From: Leptothrix cholodnii SP-6
GTDB lineage: Bacteria > Pseudomonadota > Gammaproteobacteria > Burkholderiales > Burkholderiaceae_C
DNA length: 64,000 nucleotides
Assembly (NCBI RefSeq): GCF_000019785.1
Contig: NC_010524.1
Location: 4,018,001 to 4,082,000, forward strand
Reading direction: 5' to 3'
The notes below the pieces were generated by a model. That model ran no database searches. It saw nothing but the letters and a program-made list of their open reading frames with translations, and was not told the DNA's origin. This document shows, piece after piece, positions 1-9,051 of the stretch; the first letter of the stretch is position 1; the number at the start of each line of letters is the position of its first letter. The position numbers were made by a program, and so were the translations under genes.

Positions 1-6
1 TGCTGA

Positions 7-28
7 AAACCGCTTGCGCCAGCGGTTT
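7..28. terminator. Hairpin, possible terminator of an off-window gene
   Basis: An 8-bp perfect stem (AAACCGCT / AGCGGTTT) closes a 6-nt loop. Read rightward it lacks a long T run; read leftward it ends in TTTT. It could end a gene lying left of the window. The rest of 29-248 shows no gene and no convincing promoter. Confidence 0.4.
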
Positions 29-248
29 ATCGGTCATCGGCTGCCGACGGCATGACGGGTGACATCAGGAACGGCCACACCGGGAACGCGGCGACAGGGC
101 GATCTTGGCGGCAGGTCGGTGCGTACAAACCTGTGCGAAATGATCTGCCGAGCCTCGGGACAGCTGCAAGCACGGGTGAGAATGGCTGGTACGCCCGGGA
201 TCGGGCGCAAGCCCTGCCACCCGGCGTACCCCGACGCCACCGTCCGCG

Positions 249-1793
249 ATGATCGAGCCCCAACCCAGCGATCCCGTCCGCCCGGCCACCGGTCATGCCA
301 GCAGCAGCGCCTGGCGCGGCGTGCTCGCGTCGATCGACATGGGCTCGAACAGCTTCCGGCTCGAGATCGGCCGCAGCAGCGCCAGCCGCTACCGGCGCAT
401 CGACTACCTGAAGGAAACCGTGCGCCTGGGCGCCGGGCTCGGCCCGGACGGTCGACTGAGCGACGAGGCCGCGCAGCGCGGCCTCGCCTGCCTGGCGCGC
501 TTTCGCCAGCGCCTGGACGGCATCGCGCCGACGCAGCTGCGCGCGGTCGCCACCCAGACCCTGCGCGAGGCCACCAACCGCGACGAGTTCCTGCGCCTGG
601 CTGGCGCCACGCTGGGCCATCCGATCGAGGTGATCTCGGGGCGCGAGGAGGCCCGCCTGATCTACAAGGGCGTGGCACGCCTGCAGCCCTGCGAGGCCCC
701 ACGGCTGGTGATCGACATCGGCGGGCGCTCGACCGAGATGATCATCGGCCACGGCGCCCACGTGATCCGGGCCGAGTCGTTCCGGGTCGGCAGCGTCAGC
801 CTGTCGATGCAGTTCTTCCCGGACGGACGCTTCACGACGGCCGCCTTCCAGGCCGCGCAGGTGGCCGCCGGCGCCGAGCTCGAGGAGGCGCTGGTGCCGT
901 TCGCGCGCCAGCACTGGCGCGACGCGCTGGGCTCGTCGGGCACCGCCGGCGCGGTGTCGGACCTGCTGCGCGCCAACGGCGTGACCGACGGCCGCATCAC
1001 GCCCGAGGCCTTGCGCTGGTGCATGCGCGCCTGCCTCGAAGCCGGCTCGGCCGACCGGCTGCAGCTGCCCGGCCTGAAGCCCGACCGGCGCGCGGTGCTG
1101 GGCGGCGGGCTCGCCATCCTCTACACGCTGGCGACCCATTTCGAGATCGACGGCCTGCTGCCCGCGCGCGGTGCGCTGCGCCAGGGCGTGATCTTCGACC
1201 TCGAGGAGCGCCGCGCCGCCGAGCGCCATGCCGTGCACCACGACATGCGCGACGACAGCGTGGCCGAGCTGCAGCAGCGTTTCGGCGTCGACCGCGGCCA
1301 GGCGCGGCGGGTCGAGGCGCTGGCGCAGAACCTGTACCGGCAGATCGCGCCGCAATCGAGCCTCGAGCTGCACCGAGAGCTCGGCTGGGCCGCGGCGCTG
1401 CACGAGATCGGCATGATGGTGTCGCACCACGACCACCACCGCCACAGCGCCTACCTGCTCGGCCACGTCGACGCGGCCGGTTTCTCGCAGAGCCAGCAGC
1501 GCGGCCTGGCCGAGCTGGTGCTGGGCCAGCGCGGCGGGCTGCGCAAGGTCGAGGCCGTGTGGTCGGACGCCGAGCGCATGCGCCAGCTGCTGGCACTGCG
1601 CCTGGCGGTGCTGCTGTGCCACGCCCGGCTGGAGCCGCCGCAGGGCCTGCAGCTGGCCATCAGCGGCCGCGAGATCCGCCTCGGCTGGCCACCCGCCTGG
1701 GCCGCGCGCCAGCTGCGCAGCGTCTACCTGCTGCGCGAGGAGGCCGAGGACTGGCGGCGCATCGCCGGCTGGCGGGTCGAGCTGCCAGCCTGA
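249..1793 (+). CDS. ppx: Exopolyphosphatase / guanosine pentaphosphatase family protein (copy 1)
   Basis: 514 residues, the usual length for Ppx/GppA enzymes, which remove terminal phosphate from polyphosphate or pppGpp in the cytoplasm. The ASKHA-type phosphate-binding signature IDMGSNSFRLEIG is near residue 30 and the second glycine motif DIGGRSTEMI near residue 155; an HD-like C-terminal half carries a histidine-rich stretch (SHHDHHRHSAY). ATG 249 is the first usable ATG after an in-frame stop at 177; no clear Shine-Dalgarno is visible. ppk follows 57 nt downstream in the same direction, the common ppx-ppk pairing, but ppk has its own promoter. A paralogue lies at 19742-21322. Substrate preference (polyphosphate versus pppGpp) cannot be read from sequence. 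Confidence 0.93.
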   Translation: MIEPQPSDPVRPATGHASSSAWRGVLASIDMGSNSFRLEIGRSSASRYRRIDYLKETVRLGAGLGPDGRLSDEAAQRGLACLARFRQRLDGIAPTQLRAVATQTLREATNRDEFLRLAGATLGHPIEVISGREEARLIYKGVARLQPCEAPRLVIDIGGRSTEMIIGHGAHVIRAESFRVGSVSLSMQFFPDGRFTTAAFQAAQVAAGAELEEALVPFARQHWRDALGSSGTAGAVSDLLRANGVTDGRITPEALRWCMRACLEAGSADRLQLPGLKPDRRAVLGGGLAILYTLATHFEIDGLLPARGALRQGVIFDLEERRAAERHAVHHDMRDDSVAELQQRFGVDRGQARRVEALAQNLYRQIAPQSSLELHRELGWAAALHEIGMMVSHHDHHRHSAYLLGHVDAAGFSQSQQRGLAELVLGQRGGLRKVEAVWSDAERMRQLLALRLAVLLCHARLEPPQGLQLAISGREIRLGWPPAWAARQLRSVYLLREEAEDWRRIAGWRVELPA

Positions 1794-1809
1794 ACGCCGA
1801 CGCGCACAA

Positions 1810-1850
1810 CTGTCACAAGGCCGTCACGCAGCCTGCCTAGCATGCATGGC
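1810..1850 (+). promoter_or_regulatory. Pho box and leaderless promoter of ppk
   Basis: Heptamers CTGTCAC (1810) and CCGTCAC (1821) are 11 bp apart, as in PhoB boxes. Ten nucleotides later comes TAGCAT (1838-1843), then 7 nt to ATG 1851. The same layout occurs before four other units in this window. No Shine-Dalgarno precedes the ATG. PhoB control and leaderless start are inferences. Confidence 0.75.
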
Positions 1851-3902
1851 ATGCCCGAATCAGATTCCCAGCAGCGCCTGACCCTGCTCAACCGCGAACG
1901 CGCGATCCTTGCCTTCAACCGCCGCGTGCTGGCCCAGGCACGCCGCAATGACGTGCCGCTGCTCGAGCGGCTGCGCTACGTCTGCATCGTCTCGTCGAAC
2001 ATGGACGAGTTCTTCGAGGTGCGTTTCGCCGACGCGCTCGAAGCCGCCATCGAGACCGGCAGCAACACCACGCGCAGCGAGCTGGCGGTGGTGGCCGGCG
2101 AGGCGCACGAGCTGATCGACCAGCAGTACGCCATCTTCAACGACGAGCTGATGCCCGCGCTGGCCGCGCACGGCATCGTCATCGTCAACCACGCCGATCG
2201 CAACGAAGCCCAGCGCAAGTGGGTGTCGCAGCTGTTCCACCGCGAGGTGCATCCGCTGCTGACGCCGCTCGGGCTCGATCCGGCGCATCCGTTTCCGCAG
2301 GTCGCCAACAAGTCGCTGAACTTCATCGCCCAGCTCGGCGGCATGGACGCCTTCGGCCGCGAGAACAGCATCGCCATCGTCAAGGTGCCGCGTGCGCTGC
2401 CGCGCGTGATGCGCCTGCCCGACCGGCTGGCCGAGGGCAAGCAGGCCTTCGTGCTGCTGTCGAGCGTGATCCGCGCCCACCTCGGCGAGCTGTTCCCGGG
2501 CCGCATCGTCGAAGCGTTCTCGCAGTTCCGCGTCACCCGCGATTCGGATCTCGATGTCGACGAGGACGAGGTCACCGACCTGCGCAAGGCCCTGCGCAGC
2601 GAGCTGAGCGCGCGCCACTACGGCCGCGCGATCCGGCTCGAGGTGGTCAACACCTGCCCCGAGGTGCTGAGCAACTTCCTGCTCAGCCAGTACGGCCTGC
2701 CCGAGGCGGCGCTGCACCGCGTCAACGGGCCGGTCAACCTGGTGCGGCTCAATTCGCTGATCGACCAGGCGCACGCGCCCAAGCTGCGCTTCAAGCCGCA
2801 CGAGCCGGTCTGGCCACATGGCCGGCTGCCGCGCACGCGGCCGCTGATGGCCAGCATCGCCGAGCGCGACATCCTGCTGCATCACCCGTTCGAGTCGTTC
2901 GAGCCGGTGGTGCAGTTCCTGCGCGAGGCCGTCAACGACCCGCAGGTGCTGGCGATCAAGCAGACCATCTACCGCACCGGCAGCGAGTCGGTGCTGATGG
3001 AGCTGCTGATCGAGGCGGCGCAGCGCGGCAAGGAGGTGCTGGTGGTGGTCGAGCTGAAGGCGCGCTTCGACGAGGAGGCCAACATCAACTGGGCCGAGCG
3101 GCTGGAGGCGGTGGGTGCGCAAGTGGTCTACGGCATCGTCGGCCTCAAGACCCACGCCAAGCTGCTGCTGGTCACGCGCAAGCAGGGCCAGCGCATGGTG
3201 CGCTACGTGCACCTGTCGACCGGCAACTACAACCCCAAGACCGCGCGGCTCTACACCGACGTCGGCTACTTCAGCGCCGACCCCGACCTGACCGCCGACG
3301 CCGAAGGCGTGTTCCAGCACCTGGCCAGCCTCAACACGCTGCGCACGCCCAAGCACCTGCTGGTCGCGCCCAGCAACCTGCACGCGCAGATGGTGGCGCT
3401 GCTCGGCCGCGTCGCCCAGGCCGCGCGGGACGGCCAGCCCGCGCGCGTGGTCGCCAAGTTCAACGCGCTGACCGATCCGGGCCTGATCGCCGCGCTGGTC
3501 GCGGCCAGCCAGGCCGGCGCCGACATCGACCTGATCGTGCGCGGCGCCTGCATGCTGCCGCCCGGCGTGGCCGGCTACACCGACAACATCCGGGTGCGCT
3601 CGGTGGTCGGACGTTTTCTCGAACACAGCCGGGTCTTCTACTTCCGCTGGGGCGCGCGCGAGAGCCAGGAGGCGCTGTATCTCAGCAGCGCCGACTGGAT
3701 GAGCCGCAACATGCACGGCCGCATCGAGATCGCCTGGCCGGTGCGCGACCCGACGCTGCGCCAGCGCGTCATCGACGAATGCCTGGTGCCCTACCTGCGC
3801 GACGACATCGACGCCTGGACGCTCGACGCTCACGGCGGCTACGTCGCCGTGCAGGGTCCGGGGGGGCTGAGCGCGCAGCGCGCCCTGGTGCGCCGGTACT
3901 GA
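1851..3902 (+). CDS. ppk: Polyphosphate kinase 1
   Basis: 683 residues from ATG 1851. PPK1 makes polyphosphate reversibly from ATP. The protein runs through the N domain (RERAILAFNRRVLAQA near the start), head domain and two phospholipase-D-like C domains. The histidine expected to be phosphorylated is in GLKTHAKLLLV and the second conserved histidine in NMHGRIEIAWPV; YNPKTARLYTDVGYF is also typical. An in-frame ATG exists at 1842, but the promoter spacing (TAGCAT at 1838-1843) puts the transcript start at about 1850, so 1851 is preferred. It lies between ppx and a GNAT gene. A Pho box upstream fits induction under phosphate limitation. Confidence 0.96.
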   Translation: MPESDSQQRLTLLNRERAILAFNRRVLAQARRNDVPLLERLRYVCIVSSNMDEFFEVRFADALEAAIETGSNTTRSELAVVAGEAHELIDQQYAIFNDELMPALAAHGIVIVNHADRNEAQRKWVSQLFHREVHPLLTPLGLDPAHPFPQVANKSLNFIAQLGGMDAFGRENSIAIVKVPRALPRVMRLPDRLAEGKQAFVLLSSVIRAHLGELFPGRIVEAFSQFRVTRDSDLDVDEDEVTDLRKALRSELSARHYGRAIRLEVVNTCPEVLSNFLLSQYGLPEAALHRVNGPVNLVRLNSLIDQAHAPKLRFKPHEPVWPHGRLPRTRPLMASIAERDILLHHPFESFEPVVQFLREAVNDPQVLAIKQTIYRTGSESVLMELLIEAAQRGKEVLVVVELKARFDEEANINWAERLEAVGAQVVYGIVGLKTHAKLLLVTRKQGQRMVRYVHLSTGNYNPKTARLYTDVGYFSADPDLTADAEGVFQHLASLNTLRTPKHLLVAPSNLHAQMVALLGRVAQAARDGQPARVVAKFNALTDPGLIAALVAASQAGADIDLIVRGACMLPPGVAGYTDNIRVRSVVGRFLEHSRVFYFRWGARESQEALYLSSADWMSRNMHGRIEIAWPVRDPTLRQRVIDECLVPYLRDDIDAWTLDAHGGYVAVQGPGGLSAQRALVRRY

Positions 3903-3968
3903 GCGCCCCGCGCTTCAAACGCCTGTCAAAAACGGCATCGATACTCGGTGACCCAGTGGAGACACGGC

Positions 3969-4556
3969 ATGAACAAGCGCAGTCAGACGGCCATCGACAA
4001 GGCCATCAACACGGCCCGGGGGGCCATGAAGGTGATGCGTGCGCTGTCGCCGCAGGCGGCCGCCCGGGGCCGTGACGGCCCAGCCGACAGCCGCTCGCTG
4101 CAGCTGCGCCAGGCCGGCGAGTTCGACCTGCCGCGCCTGCTGCAGCTGCTGATCGACGCCGGGGTCGACCAGGCCGACGAGGGCGATCCAGCGGCTGCCA
4201 TCGAGTCCCTGCGCCGCATCCACGGCGCGGGCGGCGAGGTCTGGCTGGCCGAGGAAGACGGCCGCCTGCTCGGCAGCCTGACGTTCTACCTGCTGCCGCT
4301 GCTGGCCCACCGCGGCACGCCGATCGCGCTGGTCGAGGAGGTCGTGATCCACCCCGCCGCCCGCCGCCACGGCATCGGCCGCGCCCTGATGAACCACGCC
4401 ACGGCGCGGGCGCGCGCCCGCGGGGCCAGCAAGCTGGCGCTGTCGTCCGGCCACGCGCGCTCAGGGGCGCAGTCGTTCTTCGATCACCTGGGTTATGCCC
4501 GGCACGGCAACAGCCCGCTGCTGCCGCCGGGCACGCCCGAACACAGCGCCGGCTGA
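3969..4556 (+). CDS. GNAT family N-acetyltransferase
   Basis: 195 residues. The acetyl-CoA binding motif A is present around residues 125-150 (VVIHPAARRHGIGRALMNHA, with the R-x-x-G-x-G loop). An N-terminal stretch of about 35 residues rich in Lys/Arg/Ala precedes the GNAT fold. ATG 3969 has GGAG 7 nt upstream; the GTG at 3948 has none, so 3969 is chosen. It follows ppk by 66 nt and may be cotranscribed. Its last 64 bp overlap the 3' end of the convergent GT28 gene. The acceptor substrate is unknown. Confidence 0.85.
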   Translation: MNKRSQTAIDKAINTARGAMKVMRALSPQAAARGRDGPADSRSLQLRQAGEFDLPRLLQLLIDAGVDQADEGDPAAAIESLRRIHGAGGEVWLAEEDGRLLGSLTFYLLPLLAHRGTPIALVEEVVIHPAARRHGIGRALMNHATARARARGASKLALSSGHARSGAQSFFDHLGYARHGNSPLLPPGTPEHSAG

Positions 4557-5680
4557 TCCTGGGCGGAGCGGGCGATCAGCATCGCCAGGATCTGCGGCAC
4601 CTCGAACACGGCGCGGTTGTCGATCGTGCACACCCGCGCGCGCAGCGCGGGCAGGCGCTCGATCATCTCGGTCACGCCGGGGCCGATCGCACGCACCGAC
4701 TTCAGCACCAGGCCGACACCCTGCTCGCGCACCCACTGCGCGTTGTAGCGCTCCTGCGGCATGGTCCAGGCGTTGTCGAAGGTGATCACCGGCAGCTTCA
4801 TCTGCACCGCCTCGCTGAGGCTGCCCGGGCCGGGCTTGCCGATGAAGTAGTCGCCCAGCTGCATGTAGCGGCAGACGTCGGGCGTGAAGCCCACCACCGC
4901 GTGCGGCATGGCCGGCTGCAGCGCCTTCAGCTTGCGGATCAGCGCCTCGTTGTGGCCGCACATCAGGATCAGCTGGCGGTCGGCCAGGGCGCGGGCAATC
5001 GTCACCATCTGCGTCGAGCCCTGGCCGCCGAACATCACGATGCCGGTCGGGCGCGCCGGGTCCAGGCCCAGCGCGCTGCGCTCGGCGGCACGGTCGATGC
5101 GAGGGGTTTCGTAGAAGGCCGGCCGCAGGATCATCCCCGAGGTCAGCGAGATCTGCCGCTGCGCATACCCCGCCGCCCGCGCCTGTGCCACGGCATGCGG
5201 CGTGCCGCACACCAGGTGCTGGTCCTGGCCGGGTTCGATCCAGAAGTTGGGCGGATGGTCGGCCATGTCGGTCAGCACCGTCACGAACGGCACGCCCGGC
5301 AGCGAGCCGGCCACCGACTCGCACAGCGCGCGGTTGAAGTTGGGCACCAGCGAGACCACCAGGTCAGGCTCGCTCGCCAGCCAGTGCTGCGCGAGGCGCC
5401 GCACCAGCGTCGTGTGGCCGAGCCGGATCAGACCCTGCACCAGCTTGAGCTCCTGCGTCAGCCCGAGCGTCCAGCCGCGCGCCAGGCGCTTGTTGTAGAG
5501 GTCTTCCGGCGCCAGCCCGGTGAGCTTGCGGAACGCGCCTTTCGGGTCGAGCACCTCGACCAGATCGACCAGCCGAACCCGCCAGTCGGGCCGGGTGGTG
5601 CGGATCACGCCCTGCAGCGCCAGCGCGGCGGCACGGTGGCCGCCGCCATAGTTGAAATAGACGAGGTCGATGTGTTTCAT
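4493..5680 (-). CDS. MGDG-synthase-like glycosyltransferase (GT28)
   Basis: 395 residues. Features of the monogalactosyldiacylglycerol synthase / processive diacylglycerol glucosyltransferase family: N-terminal glycine loop FNYGGGHRAAA near residue 10, TDMADHPPNFW mid-protein and the donor-site motif GKPGPGSLSEA near residue 290. Such enzymes move a sugar from UDP-sugar to diacylglycerol or, in MurG, to undecaprenyl lipid. ATG 5680 begins the conserved domain; upstream in-frame codons show no homology. It lies 43 nt after the decarboxylase-like gene on the same strand, suggesting a two-gene lipid operon. Sugar and lipid acceptor are not decidable from sequence. Confidence 0.8.
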   Translation of the reverse strand: MKHIDLVYFNYGGGHRAAALALQGVIRTTRPDWRVRLVDLVEVLDPKGAFRKLTGLAPEDLYNKRLARGWTLGLTQELKLVQGLIRLGHTTLVRRLAQHWLASEPDLVVSLVPNFNRALCESVAGSLPGVPFVTVLTDMADHPPNFWIEPGQDQHLVCGTPHAVAQARAAGYAQRQISLTSGMILRPAFYETPRIDRAAERSALGLDPARPTGIVMFGGQGSTQMVTIARALADRQLILMCGHNEALIRKLKALQPAMPHAVVGFTPDVCRYMQLGDYFIGKPGPGSLSEAVQMKLPVITFDNAWTMPQERYNAQWVREQGVGLVLKSVRAIGPGVTEMIERLPALRARVCTIDNRAVFEVPQILAMLIARSAQDQPALCSGVPGGSSGLLPCRA

Positions 5681-5723
5681 GGTCGGCGCGATGATGTTGC
5701 GCAGGCGTGACCGCCACGTGAAT

Positions 5724-6596
5724 TCAAGGCTCGGTCGGCAGCTGCAGCAGGGCCCGGCCCATCCGGATGCGGGCACCGGGCTCGATGCCCTCGCTCAACG
5801 TGAAACCCCTGGGGGCGAACACGATGATCGTGGAGCCGTGCTGGAACCAGCCCATCTCCTCGCCCTTGGCGTAGTGCGCGCGGCAGGCGATCTCGTGCGG
5901 GCCGCGATAGCGCAGATGCAGCAGCACGTCGAGAAAGTGGAAGCGCATGCTCGCCACCAGGATCGCCGCCACCGGCACGATCGCGATCGGCTGACCGCCA
6001 CGTGACAGCCGCGTGCGCAGCACCGCGCGCTCGTTGCGGCAGAACAGCCGCTCGACCCGTTTGAGCGCGATCGGGTTGACGTTCCAGGTGTCGCCGCTCA
6101 GGTAGGTGACGTGGTCGACCTCGAGGTCGTGCGGCGCATGGAAGCGGTGGTACATCGCCGAGGTCAGCCGCAGCGTGACGTAGACACCGTCGTGGAACGG
6201 CGTGCTGTCCTGCGTCGGCCCGAACAGGTCGCCCAGCGCGTACGGAAAGCCCTTGGCCTGGAACAGCTGCGTGCCCTGCACGTCGCCGCAGGCGCCGACG
6301 ATCGCGTCGCTCGGGCTGCACAGCACGTCGGCATCGGGGTCGATCGTGCGTGCGCCGGGTCTGAGCTCGCGCGTGAAGCACTCGTGCAGGCTGGCAAAGC
6401 GCTGCTGGCGCGCATCGCTCAGGTCGAGGTCGGTGAACAGCCGCCAGACCGCGATCGACGCGCGTGCCAGCAGCGGGCTGCGGATCTGGCTGAACCAGCC
6501 CATCGCCCGGGTCAGCGCGATGCGCGGCACGCGGTTGGTGAACAGGAAGTTGAGATCCTCCTGAAGGAAGATCCGTTGCAGAAGATTGGGTTTCAT
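5724..6596 (-). CDS. psd: Phosphatidylserine decarboxylase family proenzyme
   Basis: 290 residues, close to bacterial Psd length. PSDs are pyruvoyl enzymes that turn phosphatidylserine into phosphatidylethanolamine at the inner membrane. The self-cleavage site is HGSTIIVF near residue 260 (Gly-Ser bond; E. coli has LGST). The processing triad looks intact: Asp in CSPSDAIVG, His in YHRFHAPHD and the Ser of GST. ATG 6596 starts MKPNLLQR; the 200 bp upstream in frame overlap the divergent aminotransferase and look non-coding. It is paired with the GT28 gene, not with pssA. It may be the main Psd or act on another serine lipid. Confidence 0.8.
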   Translation of the reverse strand: MKPNLLQRIFLQEDLNFLFTNRVPRIALTRAMGWFSQIRSPLLARASIAVWRLFTDLDLSDARQQRFASLHECFTRELRPGARTIDPDADVLCSPSDAIVGACGDVQGTQLFQAKGFPYALGDLFGPTQDSTPFHDGVYVTLRLTSAMYHRFHAPHDLEVDHVTYLSGDTWNVNPIALKRVERLFCRNERAVLRTRLSRGGQPIAIVPVAAILVASMRFHFLDVLLHLRYRGPHEIACRAHYAKGEEMGWFQHGSTIIVFAPRGFTLSEGIEPGARIRMGRALLQLPTEP

Positions 6597-6660
6597 GAGC
6601 CTGTCAATCGGGACTGTTAGACAGCAGGGGCACATCACTCGAACGAGCCCTGCCGACAAA

Positions 6661-8310
6661 ATGGACAACACCTTTGCTCTGACCGCGCTGGCCCTGGGCG
6701 CACTCGCCTGGACCTTGCCGAAAGCCCGCCGGCGCCTCGAACTCTCGCGCGCCAAACACCGCTCGCTGACCGGCCACTCGCGCATGGCCAAGCGCGTCGC
6801 CGGGCTGATCCCGGGTTATGCGTACGACGAACAACGCTTCTTCAACTCCGACGGCGCCAGCGCCGAAATCGCCGCCCGGCGCAAGGCCGGTTTCGACCGG
6901 CTGGCCGCGCTCTACGCCGAGCGCTACCCGCAAAGCGCGGCCCTGACCGCGCAGGCCCGCGAGGGCATCGCCGACCTGCAGTTCACCGGCAACTACCGGG
7001 TGCCGTTTCAATACAGCCCCTACCTGCGCGAGCACATCAAGTCGGGCAGCTTCCTGCGCGCCTCGTCGGGCGTGACGGTCGAGGACCTCGATGGCAACGA
7101 GTTTCTCGACCTCACCGGCTCGTATGGCGTCAACGTCTTCGGCTACGACTTCTACAAGGCCTGCATCGACGAAGGGGCTGCGCGGGTGCGTGAACTCGGC
7201 CCCGTGCTGGGCGCCTATCACCCGTGCGTGCTCGACAACGTCAAGCGCCTCAAGGCGATCTCGGGCCTCGACGAAGTCTCGTTCCACATGTCGGGCACCG
7301 AGGCCGTGATGCAGGCCGTGCGGCTGGCCCGCTATCACACCCGCCGCAGTCACCTGGTGCGCTTCTGCGGCGCCTATCACGGCTGGTGGGAAGACGTGCA
7401 GCCCGGCCCCGGCAACCCGCTGCCACCGCGCGAAACCTACACGCTGCAGGACCTGGACCCGCGTGCGCTGACGGTGCTGCGCAAGCGCCGCGACATCGCC
7501 TGCGTGCTGATCAACCCGCTGCAGGCGCTGCACCCGAATGCCGGCGCGCCGGGCGACTCGTCGCTGGTCGACAGCAGCCGCCGCGCAGCGTTCGACCGCG
7601 CCGCCTACACGGCGTGGCTCAAGCAGCTGCGCGAGGTCTGCACCGAGCGCGGCATCGTGCTGATCTTCGACGAGGTGTTCGTCGGCTTCCGCCTCGCCCC
7701 CGGTGGCGCGCAAGAGTACTTCGGCGTCCGGGCCGACATGGTCACCTACGGCAAGACGCTGGGCGGCGGCCTGCCGGTGGGCGTGGTCTGCGGCAGGAGC
7801 CAATGGATGAAGCGCTTCCGCGAAGACCGGCCGGCCGACATCTGCTTTGCGCGCGGCACCTTCAACGCGCACCCCTACGTGATGGGCGCGATGAACGCCT
7901 TTCTCGAGCGCATCGAGATGCCCGACGTGCGGGCCCTCTACGACGGCCTCGACGAGCGCTGGAACGCGCGCGCGGCGCGCTTCAACGCCGTGCTCGCCGA
8001 GGCCTGCCTGCCGGTGCAGGTGGTCAACCTGTCGTCGATCTGGACCGTGCTCTACACCCAGCCCTCGCGCTACAACTGGATGCTGCAGTTCTACCTGCGC
8101 GCCCACGGCCTGGCGCTGAGCTGGGTCGGCAGCGGCCGGCTGATCTTCAGCCTGAACTACAGCGACGCCGACTTCGAGGCGGTGCTGCAGCGCTTCGTCG
8201 CCGCCGCGCAGGCGATGCAGGCCGACGGCTGGTGGTGGCGCGATGCCACGCAGACCAACCAGTCGATCCGCCGCGGCATCCTGCGCGAGATGCTGAAACA
8301 ACGCTTCTGA
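6661..8310 (+). CDS. Class III PLP-dependent aminotransferase, glutamate-1-semialdehyde-mutase-like
   Basis: 549 residues, longer than HemL (about 430). An N-terminal hydrophobic segment (residues 4-18) followed by a basic stretch suggests membrane association, then about 80 family-specific residues, then the class III fold: GSYGVNVFGYDF, HMSGTEAVMQAVRL, FCGAYHGWW, IFDEVFVGFR and the PLP lysine in VTYGKTLGGGLPVG near residue 365. Divergent from psd with 64 bp between the starts. The location beside psd and a diacylglycerol-type glycosyltransferase argues for a lipid-linked substrate rather than haem synthesis. Substrate not identified. Confidence 0.8.
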   Translation: MDNTFALTALALGALAWTLPKARRRLELSRAKHRSLTGHSRMAKRVAGLIPGYAYDEQRFFNSDGASAEIAARRKAGFDRLAALYAERYPQSAALTAQAREGIADLQFTGNYRVPFQYSPYLREHIKSGSFLRASSGVTVEDLDGNEFLDLTGSYGVNVFGYDFYKACIDEGAARVRELGPVLGAYHPCVLDNVKRLKAISGLDEVSFHMSGTEAVMQAVRLARYHTRRSHLVRFCGAYHGWWEDVQPGPGNPLPPRETYTLQDLDPRALTVLRKRRDIACVLINPLQALHPNAGAPGDSSLVDSSRRAAFDRAAYTAWLKQLREVCTERGIVLIFDEVFVGFRLAPGGAQEYFGVRADMVTYGKTLGGGLPVGVVCGRSQWMKRFREDRPADICFARGTFNAHPYVMGAMNAFLERIEMPDVRALYDGLDERWNARAARFNAVLAEACLPVQVVNLSSIWTVLYTQPSRYNWMLQFYLRAHGLALSWVGSGRLIFSLNYSDADFEAVLQRFVAAAQAMQADGWWWRDATQTNQSIRRGILREMLKQRF

Positions 8311-8314
8311 GCGA

Positions 8315-8923
8315 TCAGCGATGGTGCACGTGCACCATCGGATCGATCAGCTCGCCGCGCAGCAGGTACAGCGGCGACTTCCAGTACATCTTGATGTCGT
8401 GGAAGGGGTCGGTGAGGATCTTGCTCATCCAGGCCAGGCCGGTGAGCAGGTCCTGCTCGATCCACAGCTGGCCGACGCGAAACAGCAGGCCGGACACGCC
8501 CAGCGCCAGCCAGGCCATGCCGACATCGTGGATCCAGCCGTTCACCGACGTGGCCGGCTCGATCAGGCCGAACAGCGACGGCTGCAGCCACAGCAGCAGC
8601 GGCAGCAGCACCCACACCGTCAGCAGCGCGGTCTTGCGGCGCATGTTGAAGCCGACCTTGATCGCCTCCTTGTGCTCGTCGGTGGCCTGGTTGACCTGGT
8701 CGTAGCCGCGCGGCTCGAAGACGTAGTGGCCGGTCTGGCGCGCCACCATCGAGACGCACCAGCCGATCAGCGCGGCCAGCGCCGGATCGAAGAACAGCAC
8801 GACGTAGGCGACCAGGAAGCTGATCGCGCTGACCAGGTGCAGGCTCTGGTTGATGCGGCTGTGGTGGTAGTAGCGGTGGTCGTCCCAGCGCTGGGTCGCG
8901 AGGGTTTCAAGGTAACGATTCAC
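8315..8923 (-). CDS. Polytopic membrane protein with Mpo1/DUF962-like histidine motifs
   Basis: 202 residues with GTG start at 8923, preceded by GAGGT. Hydrophobic segments lie at about residues 29-62, 100-122 and 130-150. Histidine-bearing motifs HHSRINQSLHLVS (residues 20-32) and RQTGHYVFEPRGYD (62-75) resemble the H...N...LH / GH.xFE pattern of Mpo1-like (DUF962) proteins; yeast Mpo1 is an iron dioxygenase of 2-hydroxy fatty acids. Membership is inferred from motif pattern only. It is convergent with the aminotransferase (4 bp gap) and divergent from the GT4 gene. A weak Pho-type promoter precedes it. Confidence 0.6.
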   Translation of the reverse strand: MNRYLETLATQRWDDHRYYHHSRINQSLHLVSAISFLVAYVVLFFDPALAALIGWCVSMVARQTGHYVFEPRGYDQVNQATDEHKEAIKVGFNMRRKTALLTVWVLLPLLLWLQPSLFGLIEPATSVNGWIHDVGMAWLALGVSGLLFRVGQLWIEQDLLTGLAWMSKILTDPFHDIKMYWKSPLYLLRGELIDPMVHVHHR

Positions 8924-8979
8924 GGTGGACCTCGGTGATGGAATGAAGCACGACCTCGGACGAGACCGTGCGTGACGCG

Positions 8980-9013
8980 ATGGTGTCGACGCCGCGTGAA
9001 AGGAGCGTGACGA
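8980..9013 (-). promoter_or_regulatory. Weak Pho-box-like promoter of the Mpo1-like gene
   Basis: On the minus strand TCGTCAC (9013-9007) and CTTTCAC (9002-8996) are 11 bp apart, followed after 10 nt by CACCAT (8985-8980). The -10 differs by one base from the CAGCAT seen at sister promoters. Here a leader of about 50 nt with a GAGGT site follows, so it would not be leaderless. Confidence 0.4.
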
Positions 9014-9051
9014 TGGCGTGATGACACGCCTCCTTCATCGAAAGGCCGCGG

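Noticed and set aside
27..1622. A 531-codon open frame antisense to ppx, and similar very long antisense frames such as 1860-3833 (minus), 10881-13439 (plus) and 35434-36900 (plus)
   Set aside because: They mirror conserved genes, are rich in Arg, Ala, His and Gln, and show no family motif. Long spurious frames are expected on the opposite strand of very GC-rich genes.
3948..3968. GTG start for the GNAT gene at 3948
   Set aside because: No ribosome site; GGAG stands 7 nt before ATG 3969.
6601..6624. CTGTCAA and CTGTTAG in the psd-aminotransferase gap as a Pho box
   Set aside because: The spacing is 13 bp, not 11, and no -10 follows at the expected place. The second unit is part of a small CTGT-TAG-ACAG palindrome.
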